Shown here: positions 1 through 15,000 of the stretch, piece after piece
How the letters are laid out: each line of letters begins with the position of its first letter
Numbering within the stretch: the stretch's first letter is position 1
Source of the DNA: Streblospio benedicti
Lineage: Eukaryota; Annelida; Polychaeta; Spionida; Spionidae
DNA: 64,000 nt
NCBI GenBank assembly: GCA_019095985.1
Contig: CM032665.1
Location: forward strand, 42,392,303-42,456,302
Reading direction: 5' to 3'
The notes under the pieces: generated by a model
Database searches by the model: none
The model's input: the letters and a program-made list of their open reading frames with translations, nothing else
Told to the model about the DNA's origin: nothing
Translations under genes and position numbers: made by a program

Positions 1-22
1 ACGGCATTTGGATCGTAGGAAC
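1..22 (-). CDS. Giant Cys-rich protein, exon e43, cut by window edge
   Basis: The strong acceptor TTGCTTTTCTTTTCAG at 23-38 is followed by codons reading (G)SYDPNA in the phase left by e42. The gene continues to the left. Confidence 0.7.
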
Positions 23-3000
23 CTGAAAAGAAAAGCAAGCAACGTGAAAATTATATGTATATCATTGTATACCTGATTGCATACCTGATTAACAGAACAT
101 TAACATATATGTATATCAGCTCTTAGAGATCAACTAGGAAATGAAAAATATTTAGTGGTTCATAAAAATGAAAGACTTTATTTAGCTGTCATCATAGAAC
201 TTGCATTGCATTCTCATCAGGCTCACTCATATTGCACCCAAACTCCGCCAGACAATGAAAGTTACTGTTTTTATACAGAAAGGTGAAAAACCTACTCAGA
301 ATAAAACTGATGCTTCTCTGTTCTTCTTAAAGTGAGTAGCTTTTTCACCTTTCTGTATGATGAATCCAGATGCTGAGAAATCTTTTACTTAATGAGAAAG
401 TTACCCTTTGCGTTTGAGGTGAAGATGGTGATGAGTATGTCGGGGTCTGGGCTGTAGAGGCCGGCCATGCCCTGGCTGGTGGTCTCCACCACATGGATGC
501 TCTCGGGCTCCTGCCCCTCCTGCTCACACTGCTCCTTGCTGATGGCGTTCTTGTAGTTGGTGATGCCGCGCAGGTTGGTGGACGGGTACTCCGCCTGGAA
601 AGGAAAACATGCATCTCTATATAGAAATTCTCAAATGTTTGTTACAAGGTCTTACAGTAAACAAAGTCTGCAAATTTTCTGGAGTTTCTAAAAAATAACA
701 GGAACGTTTGATGATATAAAAAAAAATTATCACATTTTATTTCTACTATTTATATGAGGCTCTAAGTAACGTTCTAGCTAGTTTGCAGAAAATATGCGCT
801 ACTAATGGAAACTATTTACGATTATCACGTATCAAATACATAGAATTAGTTTTAAATTGCTGAGCAAAGTGTTTAAAACAACAACTTACAACCGTGGTTC
901 CATTTTCATTGGAGATGCGTATAAAGGAGTCAGCGTCGGTGGGGCAGTGGAAGGTGATGACCTTCTTCTGCTTGGCTCGGCAGCTCTCGTCACACATTTC
1001 CTCTAGATCGACTGTTTTACAGTTACACCAGCCCAGGTTCCAGTTGGTGGTGCAGTCCTGCGTGTCCGGGTCTCATTATAGAAGCCCGTTTATAGACACG
1101 GGCACTGACGGTCCCACTGTGCTGCAAACGGAGCTAAACTGGAAATGTAAATGTGGTGGTTTATAGTCTTGATTCTAATGTGTTCTCATGACTTAACATT
1201 TTGCACTAGGTCACTGGCACACTAAAAGTGGTCAATGATCATTTCTCATGATATACTTGCATTGGCAGCACATTCAGACCACAATGCTTATCACTCACAC
1301 AATCACTCACATACTCTTTCAACCCAATGACCTGTACCTAATTGACATGTAGGTGCCACAGAGCCGTGTGCAACTATTTAGGGATGAGTTTGCTCAACAC
1401 CTTCTGCTCACGAGTCCAACCAGGAATCCACCCCACAGAAGCTTCTGGTATTTACAAATACTCCCTTTTTTAAACACATGATCATGTTTCAAAATGTGAA
1501 ATAAAAAGCTAGGCATGGTTTTCATTCATTCAAGGAAATGAAATCAATTGAACGATTAAATTGTATGAAATTTATTTTTCTTTTTAACGTAAAACCTTTC
1601 CATTTTAACACATGTGGTTCATCATTTGAACTTTTTTCAGCTTTCTATACATTTCATTTTATCCTTTGAACATCTTTTGTAAAAATCTATTTAACTTCTA
1701 ATCACACTTTGAATAATAGTAATGATATAAGAACACATTTGAAGAAGAATCATTCATCACAAGTTGTACCTGGAAGTCTCTGCCAACACCGGTGCAGTTA
1801 CATGTGGTTTGACCCTCTTGGTCCTGGAACGCTTGACCGCCACAATGCCAGCACTGACCAGACGCGTTGTTGGGCATGAAGTGGTCAACTGGACAGGGCA
1901 GGCAATCTTCAAACCTAATCCCAAGAAAATTATAAATGTTTTATCATCTACAGACATACACAAAATGTAATATTCTTATATTACTCTAAAAACGTAGATG
2001 CAATGACAGAGCTTTCATGCACTGCTGGTGCTATAACTCACCTGCCAGCGTACTCAGCTGACTGGTAGGTTCCCGGAGGACATGGAGTGGGTAGCGAACT
2101 GTTCATGGGACAGTAATAACCTGAAAAACATTAATGATGTTACAGAGGCAAATGCGGGCAAGGAAAAGGTGACCATCATCAATATTATCAACTACTTGTA
2201 GCAATCCTATTCTCCCAATAAACACATGCAAGGTTCCAATATAATGTAATACCTAGTGAATAATCTAGATGCGAGTCCCAATTCCAGGACTCATTATTTT
2301 TCCGAACGAATCATACAATTAAAACATGTGCAACCCAGGGGACCCATGTTTATTTTCAAAAAGGAACCTGTAGTGTTCGAAATCGATAAAAAAAATTATA
2401 CTTAAAATTTGGATTTTAGAGTTTATTTTGAAATAAAAGCAGCTAATGAATTGAAGTATTTGAATCATGAGTAAAACATTCATTTCTCTCATATGCCAGG
2501 ACTCATTGTATAGGCCCAAAGACCCATTGTTTCAAAATATGTGATTTCTAGATTAATCATTGAATTCCTTCATAAAAATCCCACACTGCCGCGGCGATCT
2601 TACCGACGGGACACGGGTAAGAGTTTGTGTGGTTGTAGCCGAATGGGATGGAGTCGTTGGTGAGCGGCACGTCGGTGGTGGCCGTCTGCAGACACACGAC
2701 GCCGGCGCGGCACGGCGAGCACGTCTCACGGTTGGCGTGGTTACCGAAGAAGCCCGGGCGACACGGCTCACACGTGTCCTCAAAGTTAGACTGCGGCGAG
2801 CCGTCGTACATCTTGTAGCCTGGAATGCAATGTAGGTGTATTTTTTGTGGTATGTAGATTCATTTTTGATATTGAAATAGACATTTTTCAATAAATGTTT
2901 CTTGAATGCAATTCATTTGTTGCTCTGATTGCTATTCTTATGTGGTTATCGTTTGATTTTAAAGATAAAATAAATACTTGCAACATAAAAATGGACATCT

Positions 3001-6000
3001 AAATAAAACACATCGCCGACATATTTTGTTGAAAAATTAAGTTAATCTAAATGATATTTCAAACAGATATTATAGATATCAAATGAAATGAGTTGATAAC
3101 GCATTTCCATTCACTATAACAAATCATATGTCATCAGACACACTCGATACTTGATAATTTACCTAGTGGACATTTGATGGGTTCGATGGCTCCTCTCGGC
3201 ACGCCGTTCTCGGTGACCACTGGGCAGTAGTGACCCATGGGACACGGGAGTGGGAACTCGGACCTGAGTGGGCAGTAGAAGCCAGGGGGGCAGCGCACTT
3301 GGGTCATGGACATGTTGCAGTAGTAGCCTGAAACAACAAGTAGGAGGCTCAATCAATCAATCAATCTATCAAATCCTAAGTTTATTTGAGCAGGTCCTAA
3401 TCATTCCTCATTCGGAGGGTGTGGCCTGGCTGCCCAGTCTACATCTCAACTGTCATCTCCAAGAGTTTCGGTCAATATGATCTGTCAGACCCATGCCCAA
3501 ACGTGCACAATATTTACATACAATATAATAATATATCGCTTAGACATATTATAAATATACAGCTTAAAAACATGAAGTTCATGCACGATAGAAGCTTTGT
3601 GTCTCAATATTGGAGATACATGAACATGTAACTTAGCTGGCATGTTTAAAAAAAGATCATTGTAATCTGAAACAGAAGACGCATAAAAAAAAACCATAAA
3701 CTTCATACAGAAGAAATTTAATGTCTAAAATGAACAGAAGACAGACAAAATATTTCTAACTTTACATAACATGACAGCTACATAGCTGGTATGTTTAAAA
3801 AATATTATCAAATGCAAATGGAACTAACCTGGAGCACAAGAAATCTAAGCAAAGAGGGCTTTTGGTGCGGTAAGGTAAAATCTATTTTCATGCTAAATTT
3901 ACAACTGTATATGACAGCCTATAGTTCTTAATGCATTGAGATTTTAAATTTGACAAAGGTGATGAGATCATCATCTACAGGTTGGGCCTGACCTGGCTGG
4001 CAGCTGGTGGCGAGCTGGCTGCCTGGAGGGCAGAAGTCCCCGGGCACACACTGGGTGCCGTTGGTCGTGGCGTTCGCGTCGGGGCAATAGTTGCCGGCCG
4101 GGCACAGATGACAGTCGGTCCAGTTACCAGCCGCCGGGGAGTCCCTGGTAAAAGCACAGACTGTTATTGTGCAATCCAACACACAAGCTACTGATCCATC
4201 ATATTTAACTGAAATAGTCGTTATCCCTCTATTTGAATCAATGAAGATTTCTTCATTTTTGAAACCGCTTCAGACCCATATAGCAATGAGTCCCTGGTAA
4301 AAGCTGGTAGGGACTATTATTGAGCAATCCAACTCACAATATACATATATCCATGCATCATCTTCATTTACAATGTATAATCAATTGCTATAGAGCTACT
4401 TATAAAAATGATTGTGACCTTGCATTGTTGTAGCTACATGTACTGATCCATCATATTTAACTGAAATAGTAATGTCTTCATTTTTGAAGCTTCTTCAGAC
4501 CCATATAGCGATGTCATCATCTCACCTGTATGTTCCTGCTGGGCAGGGTATGGGGCTGTACGTGGCCTCTGGGCAGTAGTACCCGGGTGGGCAGGGTCCC
4601 TGTGCTGGGTTGGCCGTGCCCTCAAACTCGCAGAAGTACCCGGCCGGGCAAGGGAAGCAGTCGGTGAGGTTCTTGCCGGTGTCCAGGTCACGGTAGGTTC
4701 GGGCCGGACACGCGTAGACCGTGTCGTTGTAAGGGCAGTAGTGGCCAGGGTAACACGGCTGTAACATGCCAATAATACACAATATTGGCCTGTATGAATA
4801 TACAAGAAAGCAACTCATCATTTTGAATTATATTTTTACATTGATGGTAATTTTAATGTCTTTTTCAAATATCTTATAAAACTTTGGTGGGCGTCTTTTT
4901 GGAAAATTGATTATTTCAAGTTCACAGGTTAGAATCTGCAAATAACACATTTCTCTAATGTAGTAAAAGAATCTAAATATCTTATAAAACTTTCTACAGG
5001 TATTTCAGTTGTCAGATCTTTCTTTGAAACCCAATAACCAACTAATCCACCAAGAAATACCCTTAGATAAGGCGTTCACCTGAGGAATGACTGCCCCGAG
5101 TGGGCAGATGTAGCCGGCAGGACACATGTCACACTCCCCGATGTGCGAGGCTCCCTTCGTGTTGATCACACGGCCGAGGTTGCACACCTGCAAACAGAAA
5201 ACGCTCTCAAAGACACTGTCTCAATGGTTTCAAATATACAATAGAACCTCTCTTTTAGAGCGACCTTTGGGACCAGTGTTAGGTGGTCTCAATAGAGAGT
5301 TTGTCTTTATACAGAGGTAGATATACGAAGGTTTGAGAATGTGAGAAGTGGTCTTATTATTGAAGTGGTCTCAATAGAGGTGGTCTTAATTTGAGGTTCT
5401 ACTGCAGCTGTTTCAATACAGTGCTAAAAGTACACTGTGTACATAAATATTCAAGTTACTTGATGGTATGAAAGTAACAAAATGTCACAAACCTGCGGAT
5501 CGACTGTTCCTTCTGGGCAAAAGTAGCCAATGGGACAGAGTTCTCCGATGCTGGGGTGGGTGGTGTTGTCAAACGGCCAAGGGGTCGGGTTACCTTTCTT
5601 ACACCAGAACCCAGGAGCACACGGGCCAGTAATCCTACCATCTGTGCAGTACTGACCTAAATACAAAGAAGAAATTTAACGTTGAAAGAACATCAGTTCC
5701 TGGTAGATGGGCTCGCCAGCACTCCGTCAGACGTCAGCAGATCGTCACGTCACTAAAATGTACGTGTGACGGACTGCTAACGTCTGACGGAGTGCTGGCG
5801 AGCATATCTACTTTATAATTTAAGGATTATTATCCACAAAAAAGATCTGTGGCTTTAGAAGCAATCACTGTAAAAAAATGAAAAATTTGGTGTATAACTG
5901 AATGCACTGAGTGCATGCATAGTATAGCAATCTGGCACGAAAAAATAAATGAATGCAATGAAAAAATCAATATTACATAATTGATAGGGATTTCAAACTT

Positions 6001-9000
6001 TTTCCAGAAGCCTCCACTCACCAGCTGGGCACCATTCACACTGGTCCTGCCTCTGCAGTCCTGTGGTCGTGCTCTCTGTGTAGGTGCCGTTATCACACGG
6101 CACGGGCGACTCGGTGCCCTCAGGACAGAAGTGGTACGGGGGGCAGTCGAGGGGAGCAGACGTGTTGAAGAGGCAGTAATACCCGGCCGGACACGGCTCA
6201 CACGTGTCATTGCCGATGGCTGGCTGGTATGTGGCTGTCATGGCAAGCAGAGGATTAGAACATTGGAACAGATTTCCTATCACTTATTATCACATTAGTA
6301 TAGTGAAAATCTGTACAGTCAATATCCTCAACAATGGAAGACTGCACAACAGAAAAAACTGAATAAATAAAAGTTTTCTCACGCATTTTCTCTTAATAAT
6401 GTAAGTAGATTATGGACTTAACAGAACTTCTCTACAATGGAAGGATTATTGACTGCATATTGGGTGCCGTTGTTGAGGATGTTCATTTTATTGAAATGCT
6501 TAATCAATGATTCGTATATTCAATTATCTGTATCGGTTGCTGTACAATATGGATAATCACATATTAAAGATACATCTCACTCAAGCTGTAATCATTGAAA
6601 GTTGAAAAAAATATCATAAAAAACGCTAAATACATTGGTACAACAAAATCACCTGGTGGACAAGCTTGCGGTATGCCAAACTTCTCAAGACAGTAAAATC
6701 CTGTGGGGCACGGGAATGCACTGGGCATGGGATCCACAATCTCGGCATAATCCGGGCAGTAGAAGCCTGCGCTGCAGACGCCTGTTGGCTGCCAGGCGCC
6801 GGGGTCGGCACAGTAGTGGCCGGCGGGGCAGGGGTAGCAGTCAGCGAGGGAGGCGCCGCCCAGAGCGTTCCTGATGGTGCCCGCCGGACAGTCAGTGGCG
6901 TTCACAGCACCTGGGCGGCACAAGGAGATAAGTGTTACAAGTCTATAACGGAGGAAATATCTAAAATGTAAATCATTTTAGATTTAAAGGTTTGGTGAAA
7001 ATTTCCCATCTGAGAAATAATTCATATATGGTAGAACCTCTCTATTAGGACCACCTTTGGGACCAGTGTTAGGTGGTCTCAATAGAGGTGGTCTCTATAC
7101 AGAGGTTGTTTCTATACAGAGGTTCATTTTGGTAGCTTTATAAAGGTTTGGGACCAAGAAAAGTGGTTTTATCATAGAGATGGTCTCAATAGAGAGGTGG
7201 TCTTAATTGGAGGTTCTACTATAAAAGAAACCGAGCTAGAGCATGGAAGGAGCACTCACCAAATTCGCAGTATTGGCCTTTGGGACACGGTCCGTTGATC
7301 CCGTCGTTAGGACCGGGATGCGAGGCGCCAGCGATACACAGATAACCGGCGAAGCAGTCACCGGCCGGCGCCGACAGACCAGTCATGTTGCAGAACTTGC
7401 CGGATGAACACAGAGTGCAGTTCTCCTCATGTGCAATGCCTGCAATGTGAGAGCTTGATACATGCATGTGTCTGTACAATATAATGCAATACAATGCAAT
7501 GCAGTACATTCAAATATCATCTTTTTTTCATACAATTCATGCAAAAGTAGAAAAATTCATGGTAGCGCTATCTTTTTAGCAAAAAATGAACCTTAATACG
7601 TTGAAGTGATGCCTTCATAAGAATTTAAAAAAAAAATTCACCTTCCATTGCGATATCTCATTGCTATATATTCAGTATATAGCCGTTATCCAAACCCCTT
7701 AATATTCGTGGAAGTCGATCGCAAAATCTAACCAATCAAAAGGCCTACTGCCGAAATGTACAGCAGCCTTAAACTCAAAATTGATATTGTGATATTGATT
7801 TTTTGCAACACTGCGAAACGTTGCCTTTATTTCCACAATAATCCCTCAGTTTCTCTCACGGCTATATAGGATACATGGACTGGTAAAGGCAGTGTAAAGT
7901 ATAAAGCCATGAATCAATCAATGTTTACCTTCATAAGGATTGAACGTTCCGATGGGGCACGCGTTGCCCTGGTTGATGGTGCCCTCTGGACACCAGAAGC
8001 CGTCGGGACACGGGTCTGTGGTGTTCATGGCCTTGTTGGGGCACAGCAACGCCGGCCGGATAACAATGGCAGATCCAGGTTTTTGCAGCAACCAGCACTT
8101 AGGGATTTCAATCACAAACCCTAGGTTTGGGGGTGGGGTGGGGGAGGAGCGCACTCTGCCTATGGGATATATACTATATCTCTAATTTTATGTTATTCTA
8201 TCTCTCTCTCTGTTTTCTATGGCAGGCAAGCTCCTACCACGGCATTGACATAACTAAAGACAGGTTTTACAACATATTAGAATTCTAATTTTATGGAGTA
8301 GGATCCATCTATTAGGTTTTAATTCAAAATATTTAGCAAATTTCTGTTGTGCTAGGTGAACACACAACAGGTTATCAAGTGATGGTGGGCATTTAGTTAT
8401 ATATTAGAACCTTTTTTTGTCGAGTATGTAAATTGTGGATGGCTACAAGGTTGACACACTTGAGCAAAGGAGTAACTAGAATTTATCAATTGAATAACAA
8501 ATATCAACTGCTTTGAAATCAGTCAACAAAAAACTAAACCATAAAATATATTTCTAAACCTTTCACACTGAATGGAATAGACAACAAATTTACAGAAATT
8601 ATCATTATAAAATTCAAGCCATAAAAGTAGCAAATATGTACCCTAAATAACATCTAAATCATCATCTAAATCAAATGACATAGAGCAGATTTAATTTCCA
8701 GTTAAAAAACCCAATCTTATTCTTTTGTCTGAACTTATGTGAATGTGATAAATGCCAAAGTTACATGCAATACTCTGTTTTACTTCTAAGCCAAACTAAA
8801 TAACACAAGAATGGTGATGAATATCTAAGGTGAAAGAGAAATAATAAAAAAAAACATGCAGAGGAACATGAAATATACAAATGTAGAATTTGTGTGTGTG
8901 ATATAAAATATTCTTATTTCTTGCCTAGTGCTGCAGGCCTTCCTGTACTCAGCATTAACAAAAAGATTTTTACCACATTATTCATATACATGTAGAAAAA

Positions 9001-12000
9001 CACAGTTTAGTTTTTAGTACTAGAGGCACATGTCATAGCATATTTTTCAGATACTTTCTATAGTAGATTGGAACTTTTATCCTATCATTTTATGGATAAA
9101 CAAAATCTATCACACTTTGAAAATATAGAAAGATTTATCTATCTACTGTACATGTACATCATAATTCAAAAGAAAGCTTCACTAAAAGCTCACTGACCGA
9201 GTCCAGTGCTGGGCGCGTACGTCCCCTTATTGCACGGGATGTGAGTGACCGCTCCCTCGGGGCAGTAGTGACCGTCGGGACACATGTAGCCGATGACCCC
9301 GTCCGTGGGCTGCGCGGTGTCCGAGCCGCCCAGGCACACATAGCCTGCCGCACACGGCAGCGTCTGACCTACAATCGGGAGCAGGGGAGGGTGAGGACAG
9401 AGTGAACCGCTCTATCAAGGCCAACACTGGGACTGGCTCAAGTGGTCTCAGTAGGGAGGTTCTTGTTTGTTTCTATATGAAGGGGGTTTGTTCAAGAAAT
9501 TGTCTTATTTTAGAGGTGGTCTCCTTATAGAGGTGGTTTTAATTGGAAGTTATAGTACAACAGTAGTTGACATGTACATATTCAAAAAAATTCATTTCTC
9601 TAAACCAAAGGCAACTGGTTCAATGGATGTAAGCAATGGTCTATGTCTATTGACAAGGGCTTTGAGAAAATTAATAATGAAATATCTTTTCAAAGCCCCT
9701 TACACAAGACGACCAAATCCATTGATGCAGATGCCTTTGCTCTAAATATGATCTTGCCTCTCATAGGTAATACAGGGTACCGGTAATATGAGTATGATAG
9801 TATGGCCATGTACATATTCAAAATAAATCATTTCTCTAAAGCATGATCTTGGCTTTGAAGAAGTTTATCTGCATCATCAGCATTGCTACTGTACTTATTT
9901 TGAATATGTCAAAATCGGAACCACATGTAACCTCCATTCAAGGATAACATAGATGTAGATGGTCCTCTGATTTACATTCAAAACTAGTTTATCATCGGTG
10001 GGATGGAAAACTGTGGTATTATTTCATATACAACTGTATACAGGGTCGAATAGCATTTACTTCAAATATCAGTTGAGACTACCCTTCACCTTTATCTCTT
10101 TCATACACACATTAGGTTGATTAGATGAAATATTTATCCCATTTTTTCCGTTATGTATCTGAACTCTCACGCTTCACTCTTGCTCCATGCAAGGATCAGT
10201 CATTATTTTATTTGCATGTTGTAAAACCATAAGATGCATAAAATATTGTCACCAATGAATTAATTTGATGCACAAGCTGAAATGAAATGATTATGACACA
10301 AGCCACAAAAAAATAATCATATCAAGCATCAATATCACGATTATTAAACACCATGATTCTCTCGCCAATAAGCTACCATCACCATCAATAAATAAAACAC
10401 GAGACGTCATAAAAGTTAAGCACAAAATCTGAAAGAAGCTTCAGTAAGCGGCATGCCCATTGCCAGCCTGGTCACTCAGTAATCTCATGCCACGACTTGT
10501 GAAGCAACTGCAAGGAATGCAAAACCTTTGATCTCTAATTCCATGATTAAGTCAAATACTTAAATCCTGCACAAAATTATCAGCACAAGTTCACCCTACA
10601 TTCACCTAAGCCAACATGACTCACCAATAATATCTGAAAGTGAAAAATGTAAAAACTATGACATCTATGAAATAATATTTTTCTCACTGCTGACTGGTTG
10701 GCCTTATAAATATATATGGGTAATGTGATGCATTGAGTAGCAAGTCCAATTGCGTGTGCCACACAGACCAGCCTAATCAGCTCCCAAAGACAGATTTTCA
10801 ACACTAGTTCTCAATTAGGGAACAGGCTTTTTCGTCAGGAAAACGTTTCGCCATGGCGAAAAAGCCTGCATATTGCAAGCTGTTCCGCCATGGCTTGCTG
10901 GGCTGATCCGCCATGGTTTGTTTGGCTGATTCCTCATGGAGATGTATGGTCGGATCTTAACATCGGTCCATCAGAAAATGCAGCTCGGTCTGCCACAAAA
11001 AACCAGGCTGGTCCGCCACGAAAGTTTTTAATAATTCGCAATTACATCCTAATTTGTGGGCGCATTTTAACATACAGTCCCTCATTTTAAAGCTAAGAAT
11101 ACACACCCTTTGAATATAGATATTAGGCTGGAATCAACGGTAATGCAATGACTGTGTAATCTTCATATTAAACCATTTTATATGTTGAATTTTGACATTA
11201 TTTCAGTACATGTGCATATTTGAGCTAATCTGACGTATTTCTATTGTATTTTCGTGGCGAAAAGTTTTCGTGGCGAATCGTCATGGACCCCTTTTTGAGA
11301 GGTTCTTCTGTCAACCTTTTTCCATCATAAACAGACACTCACAACGACCCCACTGGTTGGACAAACAATCAAAGAACAAGTTTTTCTCACATTTTGCACC
11401 ACAACAATGACACAAGGATGAATGAGAGGGAAATTCACGATATTTTTTGCATACACTTTATTCCAACTCAAACGAGAAATATATAACATCATCAAATATA
11501 AAGAACAATCTACAAATTGATAAGAAATTAGAAATACAAAAAAGTAACAGCTTACAACAATATGTACAGGTCGTTTCATTACATTTCCATAAATGACCAA
11601 ATGACCTACAGGTAACTAGATTTTTTTGGTATACAAAAAAAGCAAACTTTTCTTAGAAGAAAAAAGTTTTCTCACTCATTATCAAAAATTACCCCTTTTT
11701 GTAGAGGTCTAAGTAAAACATGTTTTGAATTACATAGATTGATTCCAATGACAACTATGTTGCATATAATTTCCATAAAACATCAGGTTGAAACTATTCA
11801 GTTACAAAATTTGTAATTTATCTAGAAAACCTTGTTTCAAATTTTTTTATATTTTTTGCACCACAACATTTTGACACAAGGATGAATTATTCCTATTTTC
11901 CAAATTTTCTTGCAAATTGTTTTTGCATAGAATTCCAAATCCCTAGTAAGGTTTTTTTCAGAAATATCTTAATATATATGCAAACAGAAAATAGAAGATG

Positions 12001-15000
12001 GCCAATCAATATACATTGACATTCAGTCTACAAAATGTATCATATAAGAAATTCTAAAGGTTCATTTTAAAAAGATGTTGTTTATCATTTATAAAGTACA
12101 AAACATTGAAAATGTCTTTTTAGTTTTATACCTGCAAAGAATGAGTCATTGTTTTTCATTTTTACAAAATTCATACAAAAAACTAACTTGAGAAGAAAAG
12201 TGGTTCATTTCAAAGAAAATTAAGTTCTACATAGTTTACCACTATAATGAATATTAAAAAATGAAAATAGAATATTTTCCCCTTAAAGAGTTCACAGTAC
12301 CCTTAAGCCACTTTAGAAGATCAATATTGATTCTATTTGCTCCTAAGTACATGACATTCTGGATACTGCACCTTTAGAAAACTGGGTGGGATTAAGGATT
12401 AGTCTGATTGAACACTTCTTAACCAACTGTAACTGGTACAACACTCTATATTGAATTTGACCTGGAATTCCTCCCAATCCTCAGTAAGTTTCATTTAAGA
12501 CTTCCAATGGAGAAAGCGCTTGTGGATCATCAGTTCAAAACTTTGAGCAAAACATTTCCCACACTGATCGCACTTGTATGGTTTCTCTTCTGTGTGAGTC
12601 ACAGTGTGCATATGAGTAACAACAGCAGATTTGGGAGAGAAACTTTTATCACACTGTTCAGTATCATGATATTTTTTACCAGTGTGGATTCTCATGTGGG
12701 ATTTCATATTTCCACTAAGGCTGAATGATTTCTCACACACTGTACACTGATGTTCTTTCTCCCTAGTGTGGATTTTCATGTGCCTTGTCAGTTGTCCCTT
12801 TTGACCGAATGATTTCTCACACACTGTACACGGATGTTCTTTCTCACCAGTGTGGACTCTCATGTGGCTGGTCAAGGTGTTACTCTGACTAAAACATTTG
12901 CCACATTGACTACACTCGTAAGGTTTCTCCCCAGTGTGTGTTCTCAAGTGGGTTTTGAGATTTCCACTGCGACTGAATGATTTCTCGCACACTTTACACT
13001 GATGTTGTTTCTCTCCTGTGTGGATTCTCATGTGGTTGGTCAAGGTGCTTCTGTGAGTAAAACACATTCCACATTGACTGCACTCATGAGGTTTCTCTCC
13101 AGTGTGAGTTCTCATATGGATTTTCAGATGTCCACTTTGACTGAATGATTTCTCACACACTGTACACTGATATTCTTTCTCACCTGTGTGAATTCTCATG
13201 TGTCTGGTCAAGTGGCTACTGACACTAAAACACTTGCCACATTGACTACACTCATAAGGTTTCTCCCCAGTGTGGATTTTGAGGTGGGTTTTCAGATTTC
13301 CACTTCGGCTGAATGATTTCTCACACACTGTACACTGATGTCTTGACTTCTGTTCCTCATCACTGTGGTTTGCCATTGTAATCCTTTTTCTTTCTAATGT
13401 TATACTGTCAATAAGGTTTTGTTCAATGTAATACGATACACCAATGAAACAATTCCAGAGTAATGTGTTATCCTTGAAGTATTCCACATCTGTATTTACA
13501 AAAGTTACTGTTTCTCACATGAATTCTGTTTCTCCATTTCATTCTATTAAGAGAAAACTGATACAAGTAATATAACCTTATATATAATTGTGTTCTAATT
13601 TTGTTACATTGCTAAATACCAGAACGCAAAATAAGAAAAAAATCATCATGATTTAATACTTCTTGTTGAATTTATGGTCTTACAGTAATATTTGTTCATC
13701 AAAATCGATTTGATTGTAAGACTAACAAGCCATATTTAACATTTACAGTTTTAGTCACAATGCAAACGAGCTCTATGGGACGGTAACAGGCTTTGTCGTC
13801 AGGAAAACGTTTCGCCAGCAAAAAAGCCTGCATATTGCAAGCTGATCCGCCAGGTTTTTTTTTCTGATCCGCCATGGTTTGATGGGCTGATTCATCACGG
13901 TAATTTATGATATTAACATAATTTTTATTACATGTTTATATATATTATATGTATCGTTAACACCAAGTGTCACTAAATTCATATGCATAATTTCTTCTTC
14001 TGAATTCTTATTAAGCATGAATGATTCATTGTTTGCTCTCACGTGACCGCCTTTGTTTGTTAAGAAACATCTATAATTTATAAAGATAGATATTATATTC
14101 AAATATAACTGACCAGCAATATATAGTTGGATTCAATATATTTGATGGCTTTGAATTCAGGGAGGTTGCATAAGTATACGCACTGTACGCACGTGCGTAC
14201 CTTTTTTTAAAAAAAAACACCATATTTTTTTTTTGACCCGCCTTTTTGTGGCAATAGGTTCTTTTTTAAATTGGAAAAATATGACTCCAACTGTCCATTG
14301 TGTATAAATGGTGTGTTACTTCGAACAATTGGAGCTAATTACCCCTATTGTGTAATGATCGTGTAACCAAGTTGCAAACTTACATATGAATGGTTAAGGC
14401 TGGCCGTATAGATAATTATCTCAGTCAGGTCAATAGGTTGCTTTGAAGTTGATATGAAGATAGTCTAACCAATGTTTTAACCAGTCTCTCTGTAAGCAAG
14501 CTGCAAGTTACGGGTTACTATGCTGCTACTTAGAATGATGTTCTCATACTTGGAACAGGGTGTAATTTCCACCATACACAGGCACTCTACAGAAAAATTC
14601 AAAACCTTGGATTGAGCACCGCATATTTAAAAGATGGTGCCACCAGTAGATTTTTAAAAACAGTTATGGCACTGGCCTTCTTGCCTCATGAGGCTATAGA
14701 GACTGCCTTCAATGCTCTTGAAAAGAGCCTTGAAGACAATGGCTCATTAAAATCATTCATGCAATATCGATGCACGTGGCTTGAGTCACCTCACTGGCCA
14801 ATTGCAGCTTGGTCTGTTTTTAATCGGCTAATTCGGACTAACAATGATGTGGAGGGTTTCCACAGAAAACTTAATTATGAGTCACATAACCACTCATTGC
14901 TCTTTCACAGGCTTCTCTGTACCCTCAAAGAAAAGGCAGATGATATAAAATTCGACATGAGATTGGTGAGTGAAGAAGTGGTTATACGAAATCGTCGTGC

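Noticed and set aside
14189-14206. GTACGCACGTGCGTAC palindrome as an operator site
   Set aside because: It sits inside the MULE element and is more simply part of transposon debris.
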